The notes under the pieces are model-generated. The model was not told where the DNA came from, made no database searches, and worked only from the letters and a program-made list of their open reading frames with translations. The position numbers were made by a program, and so were the translations under genes. 64,000 bases of DNA from Candidatus Eiseniibacteriota bacterium. Its GTDB lineage: Bacteria > Orphanbacterota > Orphanbacteria > Orphanbacterales > Orphanbacteraceae. Location: the NCBI GenBank assembly GCA_029262235.1, contig JAJCZU010000002.1, positions 1 to 64,000 on the forward strand. The letters are read 5' to 3'. Of the stretch, positions 1 to 9,300 are shown piece after piece (the first letter of the stretch is position 1; each line of letters begins with the position of its first letter).

Positions 1-1
1 G

Positions 2-3000
2 CCGATCTTCAGATACTGCGATCTCTATGACAATACGCGCTACGAGTTGAATAACACGGAATCGAACCCGCTGGATGCACGTGAAAACTACTGGGGTGAT
101 ACAACGACAACGCGCATGAACGAGGGAGGAAACCCCAAGAACATTCCTGCAATACAGGACTTCTTCGACGTGCCTGGGAATGGGTTTGTCGACTATTCGA
201 ATTGGCAGCAGTTCTCGATTGGCTCCATCCGCTGGGACGGCGGAGGCGACGGAACCGCATGGGAGGACCCCCTCAACTGGGACCCGGATCGGCTGCCGGG
301 CATCGCTGATGACGTGATCATCCCGGCGATCGGTGACAACATCACGGTAGTGTCGGATACACTGGTGTTCCGTCTGACGATTGAAGAGGGCGCCACACCC
401 TGCTCGCTCTTCGTTACCGACACTCTTGGAGTGACAGATGGGCTCACAAACTCGGGCTACCTCTATGTAGACGAAAACGCGGCACTCGAGATTCTCGACG
501 GCAGCGTCTTCGCCAATGATTCTCTGGGAACTGTCGTGCTTGCGGGCGGTCATGTGATCGGCGACGGCTCATTCCGAAGCGACGGTGTCGTGCAGAAGAT
601 CGATCCGGGCGCGTTCCCGACCACGAGCCTGATCAGAATCGCGTTCTCCAACATCTTCGAGGACCCGGGCGATGGTTTCCTGACGGTGGACGAGGGGATC
701 CTGGAATTCGAGGACGCGTTCGTGAATAGCGGCTCCGTATTCGTGGCGCTTCCTGCGGAACTTAGGCTCGATCCGGGGGACGGCTTCCTGACGACGAACG
801 GCCGCTTTACGATCGACGAAGGCGGAACGCTGAATATCCCGGGCGCGGGTACGACGCTGCGCAACCTGATCGGCGGCACGTTTATCCTCGAGGGGGGCGA
901 CGTGATCGGCGCGGGCATTCTCGAGAACCTCGGTACGATGATCAAGCGCAACAACGGCGCACCGTCGACGTCGATTATTCAGACGCGCTTCTCAAACCTG
1001 TTCGACGATCCAGGCGACGGCTTCCTGACAGTCGGTGAAGGCGTGCTCTCGATTCAGGGCGATTTCCTGAACGAGGGAATCGTGAATGTTGACAGCGGAG
1101 CGGTGCTCGAGATCGCGCCGCCGTCGGCGCTCACGTCTGGCGGGGGCGAGGGTGAGGGCGGGGTCGCGAACGGATGGGTGAAGAACCTCTCTGGCATGGC
1201 CACGAACGATGCCGATGGCCGATTTACGGTGGCGGGAAGCACCTATGTCCGCTCCACGGCGTCGTTCACCAACGACGGCCTCTTCACGCTCGAATCGACG
1301 GGCGCGATCGCGAACGAAGGCACGTTCTTGCATCAGGAAAACGGAGTCCTCGAAGGCACGGGAACGTTTGACAACACGACGGGCAGCTTCACGGCGGACG
1401 GCGCGATCCGGCCGGGCGGTGCGCTCGGCGTTCTGAACTTCGCAGGCCCGTTCAGCCAGAGCGCGACGAGCGAGATCGAGATCGAGATCGGCGGCACGGT
1501 AGCCGGCGTTGACTACGACCAGGTCACGATTAACGGTCCGACCACACTCGACGGCGCAGTCTACGTTACGCTTGTGAATGGGTTCGAACCGCAGCTGGGC
1601 GACAGCTTCAGCGTGGTCACGATTGCGCCGGGGGCTTCGAAAACGAGCGCAGTGTTCGAGTGCTTCGGCGGCCTCGACGCGCCGGGCGGCATCACGCTCT
1701 ATCCGGTCGAGGGCCCGAACGTGCTGGCGTTCGTCGCGCGTGATACGAGCAACGGAAACACTCCGCCCGTAGCCGTTGACGATTTCGACAGCACGAACGC
1801 GGTGACCAAGATCACGCTCCCGGTTCTCGCGAACGATACGGACCCGGACACTCTCCAGGCGCTTCGCATCGCATCTTTGATTAAAACGGGCCTCGTCGGC
1901 AAGGCGCGCATCCTGCCCGGTGACATGACGATCCGTTACACGCCGAAAGTCGCGTTCACGGGCCGCGACACGCTTCGCTACACCGTGACGGATTGCGCAG
2001 GCGGCACTGACTCGGCGCTCGTAGTGATCGGTGTGGCGCGCGGGCCCGCGATCTGGAACGTGCCGGGCAACGCAGCGACGATCGCGGGCGGGCTTGCGCT
2101 TGCCTGGCCGGGTGACACAGTCGAAGTGGCGTCGGGCACATATAATGAGAGCGCGATCGCGTTGCTGCCGGGCGTCACGTTGCGTGGCAAGACAGGCGAT
2201 GCGCGCGATGTCGTGGTCGACGCCGGCGCTGTTGACCGCATCTTCCTCGCGGTCACGCTCGATTCCACCGCCGCGATTCAGTCGATGACGCTCAAGAACG
2301 GGAGCGCGGTGAACGGCGGCGCGATTCTGTGCGCCTCGTCGACCGTCCGGATCGAGAACTGCATCATCACAGCATGCACGGCATCCGGTTCGGGCGGCGG
2401 CATCCATGCCTCGAACGGCGCGCCGATCATCACGGGCACGCTCTTCCATGGCAATAATGCCGCGACCGGCGGCGGCATCTCGCTCCAGGCTTCGGATGCC
2501 CGCATCACGAACTGCACGTTCGTGAATGACACGGTGACAGTCAGCGGCGCCGCGCTCCAGATCGAGAACTCGTCGCCGCTCGTCGACCGCTCGATCCTCG
2601 CGTTCAACCTGGGGAGCGAAGCCGTCTCGTGCACGTCCTCCGCACCGCTGTTCTCGTGCACCGACATATACGGCAACGCGGGCGGTGACTGGACGGGCTG
2701 CATTGCAGGCCAGTCCGGCGTCTCGAACAACCTGGAGATCGACCCGTTCTTCTGCCAGCTCTCGGCTCCGACCGACCCGTATTCGATCGAGGCATCGTCG
2801 CCGTTCGCGAAGCCCGAGACTGTCCCGTGCGGCCTGATCGGCGCCCGACCGGCCGGATGCGCGATTGTCGACGTCACCACACCCGGCAACGTTCCGCTCA
2901 CCTATCGCCTGGACGCGAACCGCCCGAACCCGTTCAACCCGACGACAACGATCCGTTTCGCGCTTCCCCGTGCCGCACACGCGCGTCTCGAGATCTATGC

Positions 3001-3175
3001 CGTCAGCGGCCGTCGCGTCGCCACGCTCGTCGATACGCACATGAAAGCGGGCGAGTACGACGCGGTCTGGCACGGGCTCGATGCCCGCGGACGTTCGGTT
3101 GCCTCGGGCATCTACTTCGCGCGACTGACTGCCGGCGACTTCACGTCGGTTCGCAAGATGATCCTGATTCGATAA
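2..3175 (+). CDS. Secreted beta-helix protein with FlgD-like C-terminal sorting domain (5' truncated)
   Basis: The reading frame is open from the first codon at base 2, so the true start lies outside the window. Visible parts in order: a parallel beta-helix fragment, a long region of repeated D-P-G-D-G-F-L-T segments (three copies in the first third), a cadherin/Big-like module with P-V-A-V-D-D and L-A-N-D-T-D-P-D, a second right-handed beta-helix rich in N/G/I repeats, and a C-terminal FlgD-like Ig domain that begins NRPNPFNPTTTIRF and ends RKMILIR. This terminal domain is the type used in FCB-group bacteria for type IX-like secretion and surface anchoring. I infer a large surface or secreted adhesin, or a polysaccharide-binding protein. 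No catalytic residues were recognised. The next gene is 215 bp away, so no operon is implied. Confidence 0.85.
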   Translation, partial: PIFRYCDLYDNTRYELNNTESNPLDARENYWGDTTTTRMNEGGNPKNIPAIQDFFDVPGNGFVDYSNWQQFSIGSIRWDGGGDGTAWEDPLNWDPDRLPGIADDVIIPAIGDNITVVSDTLVFRLTIEEGATPCSLFVTDTLGVTDGLTNSGYLYVDENAALEILDGSVFANDSLGTVVLAGGHVIGDGSFRSDGVVQKIDPGAFPTTSLIRIAFSNIFEDPGDGFLTVDEGILEFEDAFVNSGSVFVALPAELRLDPGDGFLTTNGRFTIDEGGTLNIPGAGTTLRNLIGGTFILEGGDVIGAGILENLGTMIKRNNGAPSTSIIQTRFSNLFDDPGDGFLTVGEGVLSIQGDFLNEGIVNVDSGAVLEIAPPSALTSGGGEGEGGVANGWVKNLSGMATNDADGRFTVAGSTYVRSTASFTNDGLFTLESTGAIANEGTFLHQENGVLEGTGTFDNTTGSFTADGAIRPGGALGVLNFAGPFSQSATSEIEIEIGGTVAGVDYDQVTINGPTTLDGAVYVTLVNGFEPQLGDSFSVVTIAPGASKTSAVFECFGGLDAPGGITLYPVEGPNVLAFVARDTSNGNTPPVAVDDFDSTNAVTKITLPVLANDTDPDTLQALRIASLIKTGLVGKARILPGDMTIRYTPKVAFTGRDTLRYTVTDCAGGTDSALVVIGVARGPAIWNVPGNAATIAGGLALAWPGDTVEVASGTYNESAIALLPGVTLRGKTGDARDVVVDAGAVDRIFLAVTLDSTAAIQSMTLKNGSAVNGGAILCASSTVRIENCIITACTASGSGGGIHASNGAPIITGTLFHGNNAATGGGISLQASDARITNCTFVNDTVTVSGAALQIENSSPLVDRSILAFNLGSEAVSCTSSAPLFSCTDIYGNAGGDWTGCIAGQSGVSNNLEIDPFFCQLSAPTDPYSIEASSPFAKPETVPCGLIGARPAGCAIVDVTTPGNVPLTYRLDANRPNPFNPTTTIRFALPRAAHARLEIYAVSGRRVATLVDTHMKAGEYDAVWHGLDARGRSVASGIYFARLTAGDFTSVRKMILIR

Positions 3176-3180
3176 TCATT

Positions 3181-3212
3181 CGACTGCCCGACTGCCCGAC
3201 TGCCCGACTGCC
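3181..3212. repeat. 8-bp tandem repeat, four copies
   Basis: Four exact head-to-tail copies of CGACTGCC follow five bases after the exoprotein stop codon, and a C-rich stretch runs to about 3250. A minisatellite-like slippage tract with no visible coding role. Confidence 0.9.
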
Positions 3213-3390
3213 GCCCCACCCCGGGGCCGCCCCCGACCCCCACGCCCCACGCCTTCCGGCTCCGGGTTCCGCCGTCCGGCCGCTCTGATTTCCGGCCCGA
3301 CTCCGCTGGCCCGCATTCGCCTCCGCGTCTATACTGTGCGGACAGGATTCACCCCAATCGAAAACCAAACGCACGCAGGAGGCTTCTCAT

Positions 3391-4704
3391 ATGGCTCCGC
3401 CGATCATGAGCGATCATTTCCAGAACCGCAAACCGTCGCCGATTCGGGCCGCGCAGCTGCGTTATCTCGAACGCAAAGACGGCACGGAAGACGTGAACGT
3501 GGCGATCGGAAACGTATCGCTCCCGATGCACCCGGCGATGATCGCGCGCATGCGGGCGATCGGCGACGCGGGGAGCCCGTTCAAAGACGGCGTGGTTCGC
3601 TACACGCTGACGGCAGGCGCGGTGGAAACGCGGGCGGCGTTCCTGAACGTAATCGCCAGCAGCGGCTACGCGACCGACGGGCTGCACGTGCTGATCACGG
3701 ACGGCGGGAGCGCGGCGATGGAGATCGCCGAACTCGGCACGTCGGGCCCCGCGGGCGGATCACGCGGCCCGGTTCTGCTGATCGACGCGGCGTACACGAA
3801 TTACCAGGCGTTCGCGAAACGCATGGGGCGCGGTACGGTTTCGGTAACGCGCACGCTCGGCGATGACGGCAAGTTCTCGCTCCCGAGCATGGGCGAAATC
3901 GAAAAAACGATTCTGGAACACAAGCCGAGCGCGCTGGTGGTGATCCCGTTCGACAACCCGACCGGCCAGTTTTACGAGCAGGAGTCGATCGTGGAACTCG
4001 CGCGCCTCTGCGTGAAGCACGACATGTGGATCATCAGCGACGAAGCGTACCGCGAACTGCAGTACACGGGCGCGAAGGGCTCGAGTGTATGGGCGCTGAG
4101 CGAGAGCGATGTCCCCGGCATCACGGGGCGCCGCATCGGCATCGAAACGACAAGCAAAGTGTGGAACGCGTGCGGGCTCCGTGTCGGCGCGCTCGTGACC
4201 GACAACCTCGAGTTTCACAAGAAGTCGGTCGCGGAATACACGGCGAATCTCTGCGCGCCCGCGATCGCCCAGTGGATCTTTGCGGCGATCGCAGACGAGA
4301 GTCACGCGGATCTAAAGGCGTGGTACGCGAAACAGCGCGCGTACTATTCGAACATGCTCGTTTCGTTCACGAACGATCTGCGCGAGCGTCTGCCGGGCGT
4401 CATCGTTTCGTCGCCGGACGCCGCGATCTACTCGGTGGTGGACGTCCGCAATCTCGTGAGCCCCGAGTTCGATGCCATGGACTTCGTGCTGTTCTCGGCA
4501 AGCGAAGGCAAAGTGTCGATCGACGGGAAGGATCTCACGCTGCTTGTTGCGCCGCTCGCCGGCTTCTATCAGATGCCCGCGGGCAAGCCGAACCCCGGCC
4601 GCACGCAGATGAGAATCGCGTATGTGGAGCCGCCGGATCGCATGGCGATCGTTCCGAAGCTGTTCGCGGATCTCTTCAAGCAGTACATGGCGGCGAAAGG
4701 GTAG
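3391..4704 (+). CDS. PLP-dependent class I/II aminotransferase
   Basis: A 437-residue fold-type I aminotransferase. The AGGAGG Shine-Dalgarno about 8 bases before ATG 3391 fixes the start. Family motifs are all present: D188-N-P-T-G for substrate and cofactor contact, S-D217-E-A-Y220 for the PLP ring, and T-S-K256-V-W-N-A-C-G-L-R-V-G, in which K256 should form the internal aldimine. The protein should be cytoplasmic. The amino-group donor and acceptor cannot be named from sequence; aspartate- or LL-diaminopimelate-type enzymes share these motifs. It stands alone, with C-rich DNA upstream and a promoter-like stretch downstream. Confidence 0.88.
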   Translation: MAPPIMSDHFQNRKPSPIRAAQLRYLERKDGTEDVNVAIGNVSLPMHPAMIARMRAIGDAGSPFKDGVVRYTLTAGAVETRAAFLNVIASSGYATDGLHVLITDGGSAAMEIAELGTSGPAGGSRGPVLLIDAAYTNYQAFAKRMGRGTVSVTRTLGDDGKFSLPSMGEIEKTILEHKPSALVVIPFDNPTGQFYEQESIVELARLCVKHDMWIISDEAYRELQYTGAKGSSVWALSESDVPGITGRRIGIETTSKVWNACGLRVGALVTDNLEFHKKSVAEYTANLCAPAIAQWIFAAIADESHADLKAWYAKQRAYYSNMLVSFTNDLRERLPGVIVSSPDAAIYSVVDVRNLVSPEFDAMDFVLFSASEGKVSIDGKDLTLLVAPLAGFYQMPAGKPNPGRTQMRIAYVEPPDRMAIVPKLFADLFKQYMAAKG

Positions 4705-4726
4705 GGGCCACGGTCCTGACATGAGC

Positions 4727-4756
4727 TTGATCGTGACGGCTGGCGTACGGTACCAT
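4727..4756 (+). promoter_or_regulatory. Possible sigma-70-type promoter for the GT-C gene
   Basis: TTGATC (4727-4732), an 18-bp spacer and TACCAT (4751-4756). The -10-like hexamer lies exactly 8 bp before the in-frame TTG 4765 (GTG 4768), so a leaderless start is possible. Pattern match only. Confidence 0.25.
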
Positions 4757-4827
4757 CGATTGCGTTGGTGATCGAGGACGCAGCACTTCATCGGTCGACG
4801 CCAGGACGACACGGGATCGGGAACCGC

Positions 4828-6480
4828 ATGTGGCACAGTCTCGATACGCGATTGCCTGCGGCCTTGCTGATACTGGCAATCGCTTGCGGGATATTTCTGC
4901 GGGTCGACGGGATCTCCGACGCGTTCTTTTACGGCGACGAATACCACAGCATCGGCACCGCACAGTTACCCTGCTCCGAGATCGTAACCATCTTCGACGA
5001 CAAGGGGTCGCACGTCCCGCTTCCCCTCCTGCAGCACTTCTTCGCGAACCTTTTCGGCCCCTCCGTTTTCGTTTATCGCCTGGTCGCGATCATCCCGGGG
5101 ATCCTGGCGCTGCTCGTGTTTTATCCCGCGGCGAAGAGGCTCGTCGGCGAGGCGCCGGCGTGGATCGCCACGCTGGCCATGGCCACGAGCCCCCTGCTCA
5201 TTTTCTACTCCCGGTTCGCCCGTTCGTACGGCCTTGTCGTACTTCTGGGGCTTCTGCTGGTCATGCTCCTGCCGCGCGTTCTGGCGCCGGGTAAACGCTC
5301 CCTGCCCCTCGCGATTCTGGCCGCTCTGGTTGCGGGATTGATTCCGTACATTCATCTCTGCGGCATCGGTCTTGCGGGAGGCATCGGCATCGCCTGCCTG
5401 GTGCAGGCATGGAAGATCCACGGATCTCCCCGGGGCCTCGGTCTTCCGCTTGCGATTTTTGGCGCTGCCGCGCTGCTGACGCTTGTTCTCTACCTGCCGG
5501 TTCTTGATCCTCTGCGGGAATACATTGCCAAGGTGCCCGAGGATGAGCAGGCGCGGCCTCTCGGGATCCTCGGTATCTCCGACCTCCTTGCCGGCGGGCG
5601 CATTGCGGGAATGGTGATGCTGATTGCGCTGCCGGCGGCGACGGCCCTGCTCTATGTACGGAAGCACCCGGGCGCACTCTGGCTCACCGGCGCCGCATTC
5701 GGACCGGTGCTGACTCTGGCCGCCATGCGCCCCCACGGGATGGAGTACGCGTACGCACGTTACCTGCTGCCCGCTCTTCCGTTCCTGCTCATGATGCTTG
5801 CTTGGCTGCTCGTCGAGGCGCTCCCGCAAAGAAAGCAAACCGCGCGCGCGCCGCGGTGGCCCGCCGTCATTCTCGGAACGGCGCTCATTGCCGCGAACTT
5901 CATCACGGGGCCGCTGTCCCCCCGGATTCCGGACGACGGTCCTTACTCCAGCACTTATATCAGCATGAAGGAACTGCCCGCCTTCGACGAACCTTTCCCC
6001 GGAACGCCCGCGTTCTACAAGACCCTCGCGGAAGAAGAGACGGCGGTACGGATCATCGAGGCTCCGTCGCGCGCCCACAGGACGCTTCTGCTCTACCGCA
6101 ACTACTACATGCAGCACAGTAAGCGTACCGTTCTCGGTCGCCTGGGTTCGGAGGACAGAGTTCTCGACGGCCCGTATCTCGATCTGGATCTCATACAACC
6201 GTCTACTGAAAACGGCGCGGACTACCTGATCCTTCATATGGATGTCGCCCGCGAGGTGAACGACTACTGGGGATTCGTATTCGGTGAGTCCTGGCCCGGT
6301 CACGAAGTGCCGGGCGACGAGGGTTTCATGACGCGGCACAACCGAAGGAATCCCCCCGGCCTGGAACTGAAACAAAGAACAGCGGACATGGCTGTTGCCA
6401 TCCGCGAACGATTCGGCCTTCCGATCTTTCAGGATGACTACATTCGCGTCTGGGATATCCGCCGGTCATCCCGCGGGTAA
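4828..6480 (+). CDS. GT-C fold membrane glycosyltransferase (family 39/ArnT-like)
   Basis: A polytopic inner-membrane protein of about 550 residues. The first hydrophobic helix is followed by the loop F-F-Y-G-D-E-Y, the place where GT-C enzymes carry the acidic catalytic motif. At least eight further hydrophobic helices follow, then a soluble C-terminal periplasmic domain of about 170 residues. By family it should transfer a sugar from a polyprenyl-phosphate donor to a lipid or protein acceptor on the outer face. ATG 4828 was chosen because it places the first membrane helix at the N-terminus. In-frame TTG 4765 and GTG 4768 would add about 20 polar residues and have a promoter at leaderless distance. 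The downstream sulfatase-fold gene is in the same direction 93 bp away and may act on the same surface glycan. Confidence 0.72.
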   Translation: MWHSLDTRLPAALLILAIACGIFLRVDGISDAFFYGDEYHSIGTAQLPCSEIVTIFDDKGSHVPLPLLQHFFANLFGPSVFVYRLVAIIPGILALLVFYPAAKRLVGEAPAWIATLAMATSPLLIFYSRFARSYGLVVLLGLLLVMLLPRVLAPGKRSLPLAILAALVAGLIPYIHLCGIGLAGGIGIACLVQAWKIHGSPRGLGLPLAIFGAAALLTLVLYLPVLDPLREYIAKVPEDEQARPLGILGISDLLAGGRIAGMVMLIALPAATALLYVRKHPGALWLTGAAFGPVLTLAAMRPHGMEYAYARYLLPALPFLLMMLAWLLVEALPQRKQTARAPRWPAVILGTALIAANFITGPLSPRIPDDGPYSSTYISMKELPAFDEPFPGTPAFYKTLAEEETAVRIIEAPSRAHRTLLLYRNYYMQHSKRTVLGRLGSEDRVLDGPYLDLDLIQPSTENGADYLILHMDVAREVNDYWGFVFGESWPGHEVPGDEGFMTRHNRRNPPGLELKQRTADMAVAIRERFGLPIFQDDYIRVWDIRRSSRG

Positions 6481-6573
6481 GCGGGAAGCCTGAGCCTCGA
6501 TTGCTGTGGTACCATGCAAGCGAGCCTGCAATAGAGAGAGGGCACTGAACTGAAGCGCCGATCAGCATCCGAA

Positions 6574-8001
6574 GTGAGCAGACGCGATTTTCTGAAATGG
6601 GGAATCCTCGGATCCGTCGCCACGGGAATCGCGCCCGGTCTCCTCCTGTCGGGTTGTGGAAACCGGGGTCGCTCGAAACGTCCCCACGTGATCTTCATCA
6701 CCGTCGATACGCTGCGCGCCGATCATCTCGGCTGCTACGGCTATGCACATCCCACTTCGCCGAGCATCGACAGGTTCGCCTCTGGCGCGCGCCTGTTCGA
6801 AAACTGTCTGTCCCACGCGCCCGTGACATCCTCGAGCCTCGCCAGTCTTCTCAGCGGCTTCCTGCCGCATGAGACGAGGGTCTTCGCCAATTCCCCGCTC
6901 CCGCAGCAAGTGAGACTTCTCCCGGAGATCCTGAGTCCCGAAGGCTACGCGACAGTCGGCATCGTCAGTAACTACGTGCTCCGGAAGAAGAAGGGGTGGT
7001 TCGAAAAGTTCGACGTCTACGATGACGATATGGACAGTGCCGAGTCGATCAGGACGACGCCCGAACGAATCGCGGTCGACACGACCGACAGGGCGATTGA
7101 ACTGCTGCGCCGCCATTCCGAGGACCCGCTCTTCCTATGGGTCCACTATCAGGATCCCCACGGCCCCTATACTCCGCCCGATCGCTACGGTGAGTTGTTC
7201 GCGGGGACGACCGGGCAGAGCCGCACGCTGAACGTCAACGAATCCGTCAGTGGGTACGGGGGCATCCCTTCCTATCAGGCACTGGGCGAGCAGAGGGAAT
7301 TCGATCACTACGTTTCTCAATACGACGGCGAGATCAGATACCTGGACGACAATCTGGACCGGCTGTTCTCGGAACTGGTTCGGCTGGATATTTACGACGA
7401 CTCGCTGATCGTGTTCACCGCGGATCACGGCGAAGGAATGGGCGAGCACGATTACTACTTCGCGCACGGCGAGAACCTCGGCAACGGCCTCACGCACGTT
7501 CCGCTCATTATAAAGACGCCGCACTCTATAAAGACGCCGCGTTCTTCGCCCGGAAGAGAGACGGAGTTCGTACAGCACCTGGATGTAGTCCCCACGATAC
7601 TGAGTGCCCTCGCGATCGAAACCGATGCCAGGTTCCGGGGACTCGACCTGCTCGCTCCGCGACCGGGCACGCGCGAGATCTTCGCCGAACTGGAACTGCC
7701 CAAGAAATGGGCCCGGGACCCGGTCATGTTCTCGATTGTCGTCGATGGCATGAAGCTCGTGAGCCGCCCGACCAGGCCGGCCACGGAACAGGCGCAGCTC
7801 TTCAATCTCGAGTCCGACCCGCGGGAAGAGCACGACCTGATTAACGATCCGGCGTTTCGGAGTCGCGTGGAAGATCTGAGCGCCCGCCTGAAGCGTATTG
7901 CCGCCGAAGACAGACTGGCACTGGACATCGAGAGCACGCCCGAGAACCTGACCGACGAAGAAGTGAAGAACCTCAAGGCGCTTGGCTACATCAACAATTG
8001 A
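6574..8001 (+). CDS. Tat-exported sulfatase-fold lipoprotein (alkaline phosphatase superfamily)
   Basis: The N-terminus carries a clear twin-arginine motif, S-R-R-D-F-L-K, and a lipobox L-L-S-G-C28, so the protein should be folded in the cytoplasm, exported by Tat and lipidated. The metal-site motif F-I-T-V-D45-T46-L-R-A-D50-H-L-G is classic for sulfatases. The usual formylglycine signature C/S-x-P-x-R is absent: the aligned region reads A-P-V-T85-S-S-S-L-A-S-L-L, with Thr as the likely nucleophile, as in phosphotransferase members of the superfamily (LtaS, phosphoethanolamine transferases). T-A-D-H-G-E-G and H-G-E-N lie downstream as expected. I would therefore call it a phospho- or sulfo-hydrolase or transferase of unknown substrate. 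GTG 6574 was chosen because it starts right before the Tat motif. An 18-bp tandem duplication lies at about 7507-7542. Confidence 0.82.
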   Translation: MSRRDFLKWGILGSVATGIAPGLLLSGCGNRGRSKRPHVIFITVDTLRADHLGCYGYAHPTSPSIDRFASGARLFENCLSHAPVTSSSLASLLSGFLPHETRVFANSPLPQQVRLLPEILSPEGYATVGIVSNYVLRKKKGWFEKFDVYDDDMDSAESIRTTPERIAVDTTDRAIELLRRHSEDPLFLWVHYQDPHGPYTPPDRYGELFAGTTGQSRTLNVNESVSGYGGIPSYQALGEQREFDHYVSQYDGEIRYLDDNLDRLFSELVRLDIYDDSLIVFTADHGEGMGEHDYYFAHGENLGNGLTHVPLIIKTPHSIKTPRSSPGRETEFVQHLDVVPTILSALAIETDARFRGLDLLAPRPGTREIFAELELPKKWARDPVMFSIVVDGMKLVSRPTRPATEQAQLFNLESDPREEHDLINDPAFRSRVEDLSARLKRIAAEDRLALDIESTPENLTDEEVKNLKALGYINN

Positions 8002-8098
8002 GTAAGCGGTCTGGCGCACCAGGCACGGGAGATCATCCCTCGCATGACGCCTTTCTTCGTGGAAGTTCAAAATCGCAACCCGTACAATCCACGCACAC

Positions 8099-8184
8099 GG
8101 AGGGATGGCCGAGTGGTTTAAGGCGGCGGTCTTGAAAACCGTTAACCGAAAGGTTCGTGGGTTCGAATCCTACTCCCTCCGCCA
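8099..8184 (+). tRNA. tRNA-Ser (anticodon TGA)
   Basis: Acceptor GGAGGGA pairs with TCCCTCC, the discriminator is G and CCA is encoded (8182-8184). The anticodon loop is CTTGAAA. The long variable arm is typical of class II serine tRNA. Confidence 0.95.
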
Positions 8185-8218
8185 TCGCATTTCCTCTTGA
8201 GCCGGGAGGCACCGCGGC

Positions 8219-9085
8219 ATGCAGTCGATCGACAAGATCCTGGAATTCGAACTCTTTACGCTGGCCGGGACCGTCGTGAACGGCATGACGATCCTCGTCT
8301 TCGCTGTGATCCTGATTCTGGGCGCGGTGCTCGCGCGGATCGGCGAGCGGGCCGTGAAGCTCTTTCTTTCGCGACAGGGGGTCCGGCACGAAGGTTCGGT
8401 CGCCGCAACGGGGCGTCTCATCCATTACGCCATTCTCGCGATCGCCATGTCGACCGCGCTCCACGTTGTCGGCATCAATCTCACGGCGCTCTTCGCGGCG
8501 GGTGCGTTCTTCGCCGTCGCGATCGGCTTCGCGATGCAGAACATCACGCAGAACTTCGTTTCGGGCATCATTCTGCTCACGGAACAGACGATCAAGCCGG
8601 GCGACGTGCTCGAGGTCGACGGCAAGATGGTCAAAGTGAAACAGCTGGGCATTCGTTCGACCGTGGCCCGCACGCTCGACCAGGAAGACCTGATCATCCC
8701 GAACTCGGTGCTCGTTTCTTCGACCGTCAAGAATTACACACTGAAAGACAGCCTGTACCGGCTGCGCTCCATGGTCGGTGTTACGTACGATTCCGACATG
8801 AAGCGCGTACGAAGAGTGCTGGATGATACACTCCGGTCACTCGACTGGCGCGACAAGAGCCGTGATCCCATCATCACGATGAAGGAATTCGGATCGTCTT
8901 CGGTGGACTGGGAAGTTTCGGTGTTCATCACGAATCCGTTCGGCCAGCAGCAGATCCGGTCGAAGATGAACGAGGCGATCTGGTTCGCGCTCAAAGACGC
9001 CGGCATCGTGATCGCGTTCCCGCAGCTCGACCTGCACCTCGATGCGCCCGTAGTAAAGGCCATGCAGCACCGCGACGGGAGCTGA
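8219..9085 (+). CDS. MscS-family mechanosensitive ion channel
   Basis: A 288-residue small-conductance mechanosensitive channel of the inner membrane that releases solutes under hypo-osmotic shock. Three N-terminal hydrophobic helices are followed by the pore-lining helix and its exit, G-F-A-M-Q-N-I-T-Q-N-F-V-S-G, and then the beta domain with P-G-D-V-L-E-V and D-L-I-I-P-N-S, all hallmarks of MscS. Length is close to the E. coli protein (286). A GGGAGG sequence 12 bp upstream supports ATG 8219. The gene lies between two serine tRNAs. Confidence 0.92.
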   Translation: MQSIDKILEFELFTLAGTVVNGMTILVFAVILILGAVLARIGERAVKLFLSRQGVRHEGSVAATGRLIHYAILAIAMSTALHVVGINLTALFAAGAFFAVAIGFAMQNITQNFVSGIILLTEQTIKPGDVLEVDGKMVKVKQLGIRSTVARTLDQEDLIIPNSVLVSSTVKNYTLKDSLYRLRSMVGVTYDSDMKRVRRVLDDTLRSLDWRDKSRDPIITMKEFGSSSVDWEVSVFITNPFGQQQIRSKMNEAIWFALKDAGIVIAFPQLDLHLDAPVVKAMQHRDGS

Positions 9086-9173
9086 GCGCGCCCTCGGCGC
9101 TCCCGGCCGGCCTCGTCTGACCCAAACGCCGTCTTGACGCAACCGGGGCGCTTTGCCATCATGTACCCCTTGT

Positions 9174-9268
<95 letters not shown>

Positions 9269-9300
9269 GTTTCACCTCTCGCTTAGCCCGGAGCGTTCCG

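Noticed and set aside
992-3073. Long minus-strand open frame opposite the beta-helix exoprotein
   Set aside because: Arg/Asp-rich, without a domain or signal. It is the antisense frame of a GC-rich gene; the plus-strand protein has clear domains.
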